Positions 1 to 7,047 of a DNA stretch of 64,000 nt are shown in pieces. Positions within the stretch are counted from its first letter, which is position 1. The number at the start of each line of letters is the position of its first letter. The position numbers and the translations under genes were made by a program. This DNA is from Billgrantia montanilacus (GTDB lineage: Bacteria > Pseudomonadota > Gammaproteobacteria > Pseudomonadales > Halomonadaceae): contig NZ_QPII01000006.1 of the NCBI RefSeq assembly GCF_003336675.1, positions 62,001 to 126,000 of the forward strand, in the 5' to 3' direction. The notes below the pieces were generated by a model. It searched no databases. It was not told the DNA's origin and worked only from the letters and a program-made list of their open reading frames with translations.

Positions 1-1133
1 AGATCCTGCTCGACGCCATCCGCCGCGGCGCCTCGGACATTCACTTCGAGCCCTACGAAACAAGCTACCGGGTGCGCATGCGCATCGACGGCATGCTGCT
101 GGAAGCGGCACGGCCACCCTTCTCCATGCGGGCGCGCATTGCCGCGCGCCTGAAGGTAATGGCGAGGCTGGATATCTCCGAGCGCCGCCTGCCCCAGGAT
201 GGCGCCATCAAGCTCAAGGTCTCCAAGACCCGCTCCATCGACTTTCGCGTCAACTCGCTGCCCACCGTCTACGGCGAGAAGATTGTGCTGCGTATCCTCG
301 ACCCCGCCTCGGCGCAGATCGGCATCGACGCGCTGGGGTTTACGCCGGAACAGCGCGGGCTCTACGAAACGGTACTCGACCATCCCCAGGGCATGATCCT
401 GGTCACCGGCCCCACCGGCAGCGGCAAGACGGTGACCCTCTATACCGGCCTGAACATCCTCAACGAGGTGCAGCGCAATATCTGTACCGCGGAGGACCCG
501 GTAGAGATCAAGGTGCCGGGGGTCAATCAGGTCAACGTGCTGCCCAAGATCGGGCTGGACTTCGCCAGTGCCCTGCGCGCCTTCCTGCGCCAGGACCCGG
601 ATGTGGTGATGGTTGGTGAGATCCGCGACCTAGAGACCGCCGAGATCGCGGTAAAGGCGTCCCAGACCGGGCACCTGGTGCTCTCCACGGTGCACACCAA
701 TTCGGCGGCGGAAACGCTGACCCGCCTGGCCAACATGGGCGTGCCGCCCTTCAATATCGCCAGCTCCGTCAGCCTGATCATCGCCCAGCGCCTGGCGCGC
801 CGGTTGTGCAAGCAGTGCAAGCAGACAGCGGAGATCCCCCGCGAGGCGCTGCTGCGCGAGGGCTTCACCGAGCTGGAGGTGGGCACCGCTACCGTCTACG
901 AGGCAGTGGGCTGTATGCACTGCACCCACGGCTACAAGGGGCGAGTGGGCATCTACGAAGTGGTGCCGGTGAGCACTGAGATGAGCCAGCTGATCATGCG
1001 CCAGGGCAACGCCATGGACTTCGATCAACTGGCCCGCCAGGAAGGCCATCCGGACCTGCGTCGAAGCGGCTTGCTGAAGGTGATGCAAGGAATCACAAGC
1101 TTGACCGAGGTCAATCGAGTAACGAAAGATTAA
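1..1133 (+). CDS. pilB: Type IV pilus assembly ATPase PilB (5' truncated by window edge)
   Basis: Cytoplasmic hexameric ATPase that powers type IV pilus extension. The reading frame is open from base 3 to the TAA at 1131-1133, so only the C-terminal ~377 residues are present; PilB is normally ~560-570 residues. Visible motifs are Walker A ([12 protein letters not shown]), the Walker B region ([12 protein letters not shown]), the ASDIHFEP stretch preceding the core, and a zinc-binding Cys pair set (CKQCK and later CMHC) typical of PilB/GspE. It is followed by pilC and, after a small insertion, pilD, the classic pilBCD order. The pilin gene expected nearby is not in the window. Family assignment is firm; PilB rather than GspE is inferred from the adjacent pilC, pilD and coaE. 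Confidence 0.96.
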   Translation, partial: ILLDAIRRGASDIHFEPYETSYRVRMRIDGMLLEAARPPFSMRARIAARLKVMARLDISERRLPQDGAIKLKVSKTRSIDFRVNSLPTVYGEKIVLRILDPASAQIGIDALGFTPEQRGLYETVLDHPQGMILVTGPTGSGKTVTLYTGLNILNEVQRNICTAEDPVEIKVPGVNQVNVLPKIGLDFASALRAFLRQDPDVVMVGEIRDLETAEIAVKASQTGHLVLSTVHTNSAAETLTRLANMGVPPFNIASSVSLIIAQRLARRLCKQCKQTAEIPREALLREGFTELEVGTATVYEAVGCMHCTHGYKGRVGIYEVVPVSTEMSQLIMRQGNAMDFDQLARQEGHPDLRRSGLLKVMQGITSLTEVNRVTKD

Positions 1134-1239
1134 TCAGGGTTCACACTAAAACAACTGACAAACTGGCCGATATGACGGTTGATGGCGGAATACAATAAGA
1201 ACCTATAACCACGTTTTTCTATACGCAGCAGGGAACGAC

Positions 1240-2472
1240 ATGGCAACCAGAACGGCGAAAGCCCCCCGGAAGCTGAAGCTCTACCGCTGGAACTGGTCGG
1301 GCAAGGGCCCGGGCGGGCGCCTGGTGCGCGGCGAGGTGGTAGCTGCGCACAAGGGCGATGTGCAGCGGGAGCTGGCCAACCAGAACATCATCGTCAAGAA
1401 TGTGCGCCGCAAGGGCGGGCTTGGCGGCGGCATGGGCACCATCAAGCCGCGGGACATCATGCTCTTCGCCCGCCAGATGGCGACCATGATTCGCGCCGGG
1501 GTGCCAGTGTTACAGGCGTTCCAGGTGGTGGCCGAGAGTATCCGCAAGCCGGCCATGAGCGCGGTGGTTCAGCAGATGATGAACGAGGTGGCAGCCGGGT
1601 CTAGCTTCTCCCAGGCGCTGCGCCAGCACCCCGACCAGTTCGATAGCCTCTTCTGCAACCTGGTGGAGGCCGGCGAGAGCTCCGGTTCGCTGGACCGCAT
1701 GCTCGAACGGATCGCCGCCTACAAGGAGAAGATCGAGTCGCTCAAGGGCCGCGTCAAGAAGGCGCTGTGGTATCCCATTGCGGTCATCGCCGTGGGCATC
1801 GGCGTTACGGCGCTGCTGCTGATCAAGGTGGTGCCCCAGTTCGAGAGCCTGTTCCACGGCTTCGGCGCCGAGCTGCCGGCCATGACCCGTATGACCATCT
1901 CGCTGTCGGAATTCGCTCAGCAATACTGGCTGTGGGGCATCGGCATCGTGGTGGCCTTCGTCTACCTGATGCGACAGGGCATGAAGCGCTCCGAGGCCTT
2001 CGCCTATCGCATGCACAAGTTCTCGCTGAAGATCCCGGTGATCGGGGACATTCTCGACAAGTCCTCGGTGGCACGCTATTCACGCACCCTGGCCACCACC
2101 TACGGGGCCGGCGTGCCCATGGTCGAGGCACTGGACATCGCCGCCGGTGCGGCGGGCAACCTGGTCTATGAACGCGCCACCCGGCAGATCCGCGAGGATG
2201 TCGCCACCGGCCAGCAGCTACACTTCGCCATGCGCCTGACCGAACAGTTCCCTCCCCTGGCGGTGCAGATGGTGGGCATCGGCGAGGAGTCCGGCTCGCT
2301 GGACGCCATGCTCAACCGCGTGGCCGACTACTACGAGGAAGAGGTCGACAACAAGGTCGACGCCCTTACCTCGCTGCTGGAGCCGCTGATCATCGTGGTG
2401 CTCGGGGTACTGGTCGGCGGCCTGGTCATTTCCATGTATCTGCCCATATTTGAGCTCGGCACGGTGTTGTGA
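1240..2472 (+). CDS. pilC: Type IV pilus inner-membrane platform protein PilC
   Basis: Polytopic inner-membrane protein that couples PilB to pilus assembly. The 410-residue product has the two repeated T2SSF domains (about residues 72-195 and 275-397), each with the ARQMATMIRAGVP or SRTLATTYGAGVP type signature. Hydrophobic segments lie near residues 175-200, 225-245 and 380-405. The length is normal for the family. The ATG at 1240 is preceded by CAGGGA with a 5-base gap. The TGA stop at 2470-2472 overlaps a GTG that opens the next, broken gene, so transcription probably continues through the inserted DUF4258/DUF2283 pair to pilD. Confidence 0.96.
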   Translation: MATRTAKAPRKLKLYRWNWSGKGPGGRLVRGEVVAAHKGDVQRELANQNIIVKNVRRKGGLGGGMGTIKPRDIMLFARQMATMIRAGVPVLQAFQVVAESIRKPAMSAVVQQMMNEVAAGSSFSQALRQHPDQFDSLFCNLVEAGESSGSLDRMLERIAAYKEKIESLKGRVKKALWYPIAVIAVGIGVTALLLIKVVPQFESLFHGFGAELPAMTRMTISLSEFAQQYWLWGIGIVVAFVYLMRQGMKRSEAFAYRMHKFSLKIPVIGDILDKSSVARYSRTLATTYGAGVPMVEALDIAAGAAGNLVYERATRQIREDVATGQQLHFAMRLTEQFPPLAVQMVGIGEESGSLDAMLNRVADYYEEEVDNKVDALTSLLEPLIIVVLGVLVGGLVISMYLPIFELGTVL

Positions 2473-2734
2473 GCGAAGCACTGTATTGCCAACGGTTTGC
2501 ACGCTATGTGCATGTTACGCGCCATGCTCGCGAGCGTATGGCTGAGCGCAACATACTGAAGCCTTACTACTCGAGTTGCTGGATATCGGAGATACTCGAT
2601 ATAAGGATTCCATGCGGCTCTGGATTGCCATGAGCGTCGCCGATAGGCAAGACAACATGATTTGTGCGGCTGTGGTGCTCGAAGATAGACTCGTCGTAAA
2701 GACGATCATGCACCACTTCAGCTGGGAGGAGTAA
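2469..2734 (+). pseudogene. DUF4258-type small protein, frameshifted
   Basis: A GTG at 2469 opens inside the pilC stop and reads through HVTRHARERMAERNI, the conserved start of DUF4258 proteins. The reading then fails within a few codons near 2557. From about 2558 the next frame resumes with EALLLELLDIGDTRYKDS and continues to CAAVVLEDRLVVKTIMHHF, ending at TAA 2732-2734. Joining the frames with one missing base near 2556-2558 gives a full-length ~88-residue member. It is therefore either a recent pseudogene or a sequencing error. DUF4258 genes are commonly paired with a DUF2283 gene, as here (two bases downstream). The biochemical role is unknown; some authors suspect a toxin-antitoxin-like pair. 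Confidence 0.75.
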
Positions 2735-2736
2735 CA

Positions 2737-2928
2737 GTGAGAACCACTTACGACGAAGCTGATGACATCCTTGTACTGCATCTATCAGAGAAGCCCATCG
2801 TAAAGGAAGTGTCACAGGACTGGCATACGCACGTTAGCTATGCCGATGATGGCAGTATAGTGGAAGTGGTAATTCTCGATGCCTCCAAGCAAGGCGCCTG
2901 GCCCTTGCTGAAAAGTGAGGCCGCTTGA
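2737..2928 (+). CDS. DUF2283 domain protein
   Basis: A 63-residue protein starting at GTG 2737, with GGGAGGAG about 4-11 bases upstream overlapping the end of the DUF4258 reading. The opening TTYDEADDILVLHLSE and the later VSYADDGSIVEVVILDAS are the recognisable DUF2283 pattern (Y-x-x-x-x-D-x-L ... G-x-I-x-x-x-x-I-L-x-A-S). It is intact, although its presumed partner upstream is frameshifted. It sits inside the pil operon between pilC and pilD, 12 bases before pilD. No enzymatic function is known for the family. Confidence 0.85.
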   Translation: MRTTYDEADDILVLHLSEKPIVKEVSQDWHTHVSYADDGSIVEVVILDASKQGAWPLLKSEAA

Positions 2929-2940
2929 TAAGGAATTATT

Positions 2941-3789
2941 TTGACAGACCTTCCCCCCGCCATACTCTGGCCTTTAGTCGTTTTCCTGGGCCTGTGCCTG
3001 GGCAGTTTCCTCAACGTGGTGATCGTGCGCCTGCCGGTGATGCTGATGCTGGGCTGGCGGGCCGAGGCCCGCGAGGCGCTGGAGCTGCCGGACGAGTCCC
3101 AGCCGCGCTTCAACCTGATGGTGCCGCGCTCGATCTGCCCCAGCTGCGAAACGCCCATCGCCTGGCACGACAACCTGCCGGTGATCGGCTGGCTGAAGCG
3201 CCGCGGCCGCTGCGCCAACTGCGAAGGACGCATCAGCCCGCAGTACCCATTGGTCGAGCTGGCCGGCGGCGCCCTGGCGCTGGCCGTGCTGGCGCTGCAC
3301 GGCCCCACCTGGCAGGGGCTTTTCATCTTCAGCGCCTGCCTTGCCCTGCTGGCACTGGCGGTGATCGACCTGCGCACTCAGCTGCTGCCGGACATCGTCA
3401 CCCTGCCGCTGCTGTGGGCGGGGCTGCTCTACCAACTGCTGTTCCAGCCGCTGCTGCTTTCCGATGCGGTGATCGGCGCCATGGCGGGGTATCTGTCGCT
3501 GTGGAGCTTCTACTGGCTGTTCAAGCTGGTTACCGGCAAGGAGGGCATGGGCTTCGGCGACTTCAAGCTGCTGGCGGCGCTGGGTGCCTGGCTCGGTTGG
3601 CAGTACCTGCCGATGGTGCTGATCCTTTCCGCCGGCGTCGGTGCCGTGGTTGGGGTGCTCGCTCAGTTGGCCATTCCCCGCCTGCGCGGCGCGCCGATGC
3701 CCTTCGGCCCCTTCCTGGCCATGGCCGGCTGGATCGCGCTGCTGGTAGGCGAACCGCTGATGGCGCTCTATCTCGATATAATGCTCTAA
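2941..3789 (+). CDS. pilD: Prepilin peptidase / N-methyltransferase PilD
   Basis: Inner-membrane aspartic protease that cleaves type IV prepilin leaders and N-methylates the new N-terminus. The 282-residue product has the two Cys pairs of the cytoplasmic domain (CPSC and CANC, residues ~67-95) and the two catalytic aspartates in VIDLRTQLLPD (~residue 140) and GFGDFKLL (~residue 205). It also has about eight hydrophobic segments. The start is a TTG at 2941, chosen because TAAGGA lies upstream and the translation begins in the first transmembrane segment. It is followed 28 bases later by coaE, the conserved Pseudomonas-like order. Confidence 0.96.
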   Translation: MTDLPPAILWPLVVFLGLCLGSFLNVVIVRLPVMLMLGWRAEAREALELPDESQPRFNLMVPRSICPSCETPIAWHDNLPVIGWLKRRGRCANCEGRISPQYPLVELAGGALALAVLALHGPTWQGLFIFSACLALLALAVIDLRTQLLPDIVTLPLLWAGLLYQLLFQPLLLSDAVIGAMAGYLSLWSFYWLFKLVTGKEGMGFGDFKLLAALGAWLGWQYLPMVLILSAGVGAVVGVLAQLAIPRLRGAPMPFGPFLAMAGWIALLVGEPLMALYLDIML

Positions 3790-3817
3790 CCCGTTCCAAG
3801 CACCGCGGAGTGTGAAT

Positions 3818-4429
3818 GTGATCATTGGCGTGACCGGCGGCATCGCTTCGGGCAAGTCCACCGTGGCACGGGCCTTCGCGGCGCTCGGCGTGCCCTGGGT
3901 GGATGCCGACGATGTGGCCCGCGAAGTGGTCGAGCCCGGCGAGCCGGCCCTTGCCGAGATCGCCGAGCGCTATTCCCGAGAGGTGGGCGCGCAGGTGCTT
4001 CAGGAAGATGGCAGCCTTGACCGCCGGGCGCTGCGCGAGATCGTCTTCAGCTACCCGGCGGAGCGGAAGTGGCTGGAGTCGGTGACGCACCCCCGCATTC
4101 GGCAGCGCCTCGTCGCCCAGCTGGAACGGCGACAGGCCGAAGGCGCACCCTATGTGCTGCTGGTCTCGCCGCTGCTATTCGAGTCGGGCCAGAGCGAGAT
4201 GGCCGACCGCTGCCTGGTGATCGACGTGCCGGAAAGCCTGCAGATCGCCCGCACCGCCGCCCGTGACGATGTCGATGAGGACCAGGCCCGTGCCATCGTG
4301 GCCGCACAGATGCCCCGCGCCGAACGCCTGGCCCGGGCCGACGACGTGATCGACAACAGCGGCGGTGAAGCCCGGCTGAAGGCCCAGGTTGCCGAGCTGG
4401 ATCGGAAGTATCGGGCGCTAGCAGGCTGA
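3818..4429 (+). CDS. coaE: Dephospho-CoA kinase
   Basis: Catalyses the last step of coenzyme A synthesis, phosphorylating the 3'-OH of dephospho-CoA. The P-loop GGIASGKST is at the N-terminus, followed by the VDADDVAREVVEPG nucleotide/CoA region and VSPLLFES in the lid region. I prefer GTG 3818 (203 residues) because GGAG at 3807-3810 is 7 bases upstream. The in-frame GTG at 3812 would leave a gap of only one base. The gene closes the pilBCD-coaE unit. In related genomes yacG usually follows directly; here a toxin-antitoxin pair lies between them. Confidence 0.95.
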   Translation: MIIGVTGGIASGKSTVARAFAALGVPWVDADDVAREVVEPGEPALAEIAERYSREVGAQVLQEDGSLDRRALREIVFSYPAERKWLESVTHPRIRQRLVAQLERRQAEGAPYVLLVSPLLFESGQSEMADRCLVIDVPESLQIARTAARDDVDEDQARAIVAAQMPRAERLARADDVIDNSGGEARLKAQVAELDRKYRALAG

Positions 4430-4449
4430 AAAGCATCCCGTGCGAGATC

Positions 4450-4477
4450 TTTACGAGACCCAATAAAAGACTATAAT
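4450..4477 (+). promoter_or_regulatory. Sigma70-type promoter of the toxin-antitoxin pair
   Basis: TTTACG (4450-4455), a 16-base spacer and a perfect TATAAT (4472-4477). Transcription would start near 4484, leaving a ~23-base leader before the ATG at 4507. This separates the toxin-antitoxin pair from coaE transcription. Confidence 0.6.
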
Positions 4478-4506
4478 TCGATCTATGAATGAGTCTGGAG
4501 AACACC

Positions 4507-4755
4507 ATGCCCCACATGATACTTGCCGATACCACGGCCAGCATTTCAGAGTTGAAGAAGAATCCCATGGCCACGGTCGCTGCGGGCGAGGGGTTTCCTG
4601 TGGCTGTCTTGAATCATAATCAACCGGCCTTCTACTGCATCCCGGCTGCCGCATACGAAGAGTTGCTGGAAAAACTGGAGGATGCCGAGTTGAACCGCAT
4701 TGCCGACGAACGCAGCTCCCAAGCGGAGGTCACGGTGACCCTGGATGAGCTATGA
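4507..4755 (+). CDS. Type II antitoxin, Phd/YefM family (StbD-like)
   Basis: An 82-residue protein beginning MPHMILADTTASISELKKN, the N-terminal DNA-binding pattern of Phd/YefM antitoxins and especially the StbD subgroup. The acidic C-terminal tail would bind the toxin. I start at ATG 4507, six bases after CTGGAG, rather than at the in-frame ATG 4489, which has no ribosome site and lies almost at the predicted transcript start. The gene overlaps the toxin start by 11 bases, the usual translational coupling. The pair is probably autoregulated at the promoter just upstream; that is family knowledge, and no operator was resolved. Confidence 0.9.
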   Translation: MPHMILADTTASISELKKNPMATVAAGEGFPVAVLNHNQPAFYCIPAAAYEELLEKLEDAELNRIADERSSQAEVTVTLDEL

Positions 4756-5029
4756 GCTGCGCTTTCGTGAAGAAGCGCTGAAGGAATGGCGCAAGCTGGA
4801 TGATAGTGTCCGGGTCCAATTCAAGAAGAAGCTCATCGCCATCCTGGATAGCCCGGTCATCCCTGCCTCGCGCCTTGCGGGCAGCAGGAACCGCTACAAG
4901 ATCAAGCTGCGGAGTGCTGGCTTTCGCCTGGTGTACGAAGTCCGCGAACAAGAACTCGTGGTACTTGTCATTGCGGTGGGTAAGCGGGATCGCAATGCCG
5001 TGTACGTCAAAGCCAGCAGGCGCACTTGA
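4745..5029 (+). CDS. Type II toxin, RelE/ParE superfamily (StbE-like)
   Basis: A 94-residue basic protein of the RelE/ParE fold. It shows the FREEALKEWRKLDDSVRVQF N-terminal helix pattern, the central RLAGSRNRYKIKLRSAGFRLVY strand region, and the C-terminal VVLVIAVGKRDRNAVY with the conserved Lys-Arg. RelE toxins of this type cleave mRNA on the ribosome, but activity is inferred from family only. The ATG at 4745 overlaps the antitoxin reading frame. The length matches StbE/RelE proteins and no truncation is seen. Confidence 0.9.
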   Translation: MSYELRFREEALKEWRKLDDSVRVQFKKKLIAILDSPVIPASRLAGSRNRYKIKLRSAGFRLVYEVREQELVVLVIAVGKRDRNAVYVKASRRT

Positions 5030-5114
5030 CCTGGCTTTTCAGGTAACGCCTGGGCACACAGCCACCGTCATTGACGCTAGAATGTCCCTATACCCACCAA
5101 CGCCTAACGGATTC

Positions 5115-5342
5115 ATGAGCCAATCGAACCAACGCCCCCTGAAAGTCGCCTGTCCCCAGTGCAAGACCAAGGTGGAATGGAGCGAACAGAACCCCTACCG
5201 GCCCTTCTGTAGCGAGCGGTGCAAGATGCTCGACCTGGGTGCCTGGGCCGATGAATCGCACCGTATTGCCGGTGAGCCAGCGATGGACGAGCACAATATC
5301 GAAGAGTGGCTGGCCCGTGCCGAGCGAGGCGACGATCGGTGA
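5115..5342 (+). CDS. yacG: DNA gyrase inhibitor YacG
   Basis: A 75-residue zinc-ribbon protein. Four cysteines form CPQC near residue 13 and FCSERC near residue 34, followed by the conserved LGAWADE. Members of this family bind GyrB and inhibit gyrase. The ATG at 5115 gives the canonical short form, and the residues upstream in this frame show no homology. The TGA stop overlaps the GTG start of the Tus-like gene (GTGA at 5339-5342), so the two are translationally coupled. Confidence 0.93.
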   Translation: MSQSNQRPLKVACPQCKTKVEWSEQNPYRPFCSERCKMLDLGAWADESHRIAGEPAMDEHNIEEWLARAERGDDR

Positions 5343-6214
5343 GCGCGGCCCCGGCGCCCTCCTATCGCCTGCTGGCCGAGCTGGAAGCGGCCTTCGATGC
5401 GCTGATCGAGTGCAGCGAGGCGCTGCTGTCGGCCTATAGCCGCTCGCCCGCCGAAGCCTGGGCCTTCCAGGCCGATGCCAGCGAGGCATGGCTACGCCGT
5501 GCCCTGCTCGACTTCTGGTATCAGGACGGCCAGGACGGCCGCGCCACCCGCAGCCATGTGGGGCTGGTCGCCGCCGATGACATCCTGCTGGAGAAGGTCG
5601 CCGCGGTGAATGGCGCCAAGGCCGAATTCGCCAGACAGCTGGCCCATATACGCGACAACCACCCGCCTCTGCTGCTCGAAGCCAAGGCGGTCCTGCCGTT
5701 TCGCCACCCCGAGCTGCACGACCACCTGCGCGGCAGCGGCCTTGCCCGGCTGCACCTCAAGCAGTGCTGGCGAGCCATTCCCGTGGCCGAAGCGCCGGTG
5801 GCACGGGTACGCCTGGCCTGGTATTCCAGCGGCCGCTCGATCAAGCGGCTCAGCGTGGGCGATGTCGAGAAGAAGCTGATGACGCTGGATACTGACGCGC
5901 CCCACGTGCGCATCCAGCTGCGCAAGCTCGCCGGCCTGCCCTCGGACGAACCCCTCGCCCAGGTGCAGAGCCAGGCACCGCTGATGCGCGCCAACCTCTT
6001 CTACTGCGAACCCCTCGACGACGGCCGCACCCGCCGCGCCATGAACGTCGCCCTGCCGCTCTTCCTGCCCTCACCCCGCGGCCGCCTGCCCGATCACAAC
6101 CTGCCCCCCGCCAACCCGCCCGAAACCCGCACCCGCGCCCGGCGCAGCGACGAACGCCTGGAAGACACCCCCTTCCTCCCCAGCCTGAGAGTCTTTCGCT
6201 ACCGGAGTGCGTGA
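5339..6214 (+). CDS. Tus-like DNA replication terminus site-binding protein
   Basis: A 291-residue protein whose central part can be aligned by eye to E. coli Tus. The stretch RVRLAWYSSGRSIKRLSVGD resembles the Tus segment LRFGWANKHIIKNLHRDE, and the helical N-terminus LEAAFDALIECSEALL resembles the Tus N-terminal helix. Tus binds Ter sites and arrests replication forks with polarity. The start is the GTG at 5339 that overlaps the yacG stop. The C-terminal ~50 residues are rich in Pro and Arg and do not obviously match Tus. No Ter site was identified in the window. Similar proteins are annotated in Pseudomonas and Halomonas. The function is a homology inference. Confidence 0.7.
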   Translation: MSAAPAPSYRLLAELEAAFDALIECSEALLSAYSRSPAEAWAFQADASEAWLRRALLDFWYQDGQDGRATRSHVGLVAADDILLEKVAAVNGAKAEFARQLAHIRDNHPPLLLEAKAVLPFRHPELHDHLRGSGLARLHLKQCWRAIPVAEAPVARVRLAWYSSGRSIKRLSVGDVEKKLMTLDTDAPHVRIQLRKLAGLPSDEPLAQVQSQAPLMRANLFYCEPLDDGRTRRAMNVALPLFLPSPRGRLPDHNLPPANPPETRTRARRSDERLEDTPFLPSLRVFRYRSA

Positions 6215-6242
6215 AGACGCGCTGCCGTATAAAATTTTTCAT

Positions 6243-6910
6243 TGTAGGAGCAGCTTTAGCTCGCGACTGCGGTGTTGCCGATGTGGCGACCACTGCCGAC
6301 CTCGGCAGCCTCCGCCAAGGCGCCTGGCGGCGCCAGTCGCGTTGGGAACCAGCGCTCCAACAGCGGCCTTTTCCTGCCATGGCAGGCGATTGCCACCCTG
6401 TCGGAGTATCTTCAGATCACGACTGGAGGCCGCAGGCCTCCCGGCGGCGTTGCCGGTGCTGGCGACCACTGCCAACCTCGGCCGCCTCCGCCAAGGCGCC
6501 TGGCGGCGCCAGTCGCGATGGAAACCAGCGCTCCAACAGAAACCCTTCATATGAGAAAAAGTTGTAGGAGGAAGCTTCAGCTCCGGTCCGACGCATCGGC
6601 GACTGGAGGCCGCAGGGCTCCCGGCGGTGTTGCCGATGTGACGACCACTGCCGACCTCGGCCGCCTCCGCCAAGACGCCTATCGGCGCCAGTCGCGTTGG
6701 GAACCAGCGCTCCAACAGCGGCCTTTTCCTGCCATGGCAGGCGATTGCCACCCTGTCGGAGTATCTTCAGATCACGACTGGAGGCCGCAGGCCTCCCGGC
6801 GGTGTTGCCGATGTGACGACCACTGCCGACCTCGGCCGCCTCCGCCAAGGCGCCTGGCGGCGCCAGTCGCGATGGGGACACGGAGCGCCGAACCGAGCGC
6901 TCCAACAGCG
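6243..6910. repeat. REP/BIME cluster A
   Basis: Non-coding block between the Tus-like and Lon-like genes with eight copies of the REP core, four in each orientation, alternating. The first element begins GTAGGAGCAGCTTTAGCTC followed by CGCGACTG. The opposing elements read GGCGCCAGTCGCG and end CAGCGCTCCAACAGC. Between them lie a GGAGGCC/GGCCTCC hairpin and a GGCGCC-TGGC-GGCGCC hairpin. Element-to-element period is about 177-180 bases. Open reading frames across this block are translation of repeat and not genes. Confidence 0.9.
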
Positions 6911-7047
6911 AGCCTATCCACCAACGGATACCACGCCTCAACCCGCTTCTTCTCACCTTGACTTATATCAGGCACTTCTACATGTACTCCTCCATACTGG
7001 GATGAAGAGTCGGGCATTGTGTTACCAGGACCAAGGAGGCACCCATC

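Noticed and set aside
6272..6961. Open frames of 115-230 codons in the REP block
   Set aside because: They translate repeat units; the same peptide strings recur in each REP cluster in different frames.
6958..6987. Heat-shock (sigma32) or sigma70 promoter before the Lon-like gene
   Set aside because: TTGACT is present, but no CCCCAT-type or TATAAT-type -10 lies at a suitable distance.
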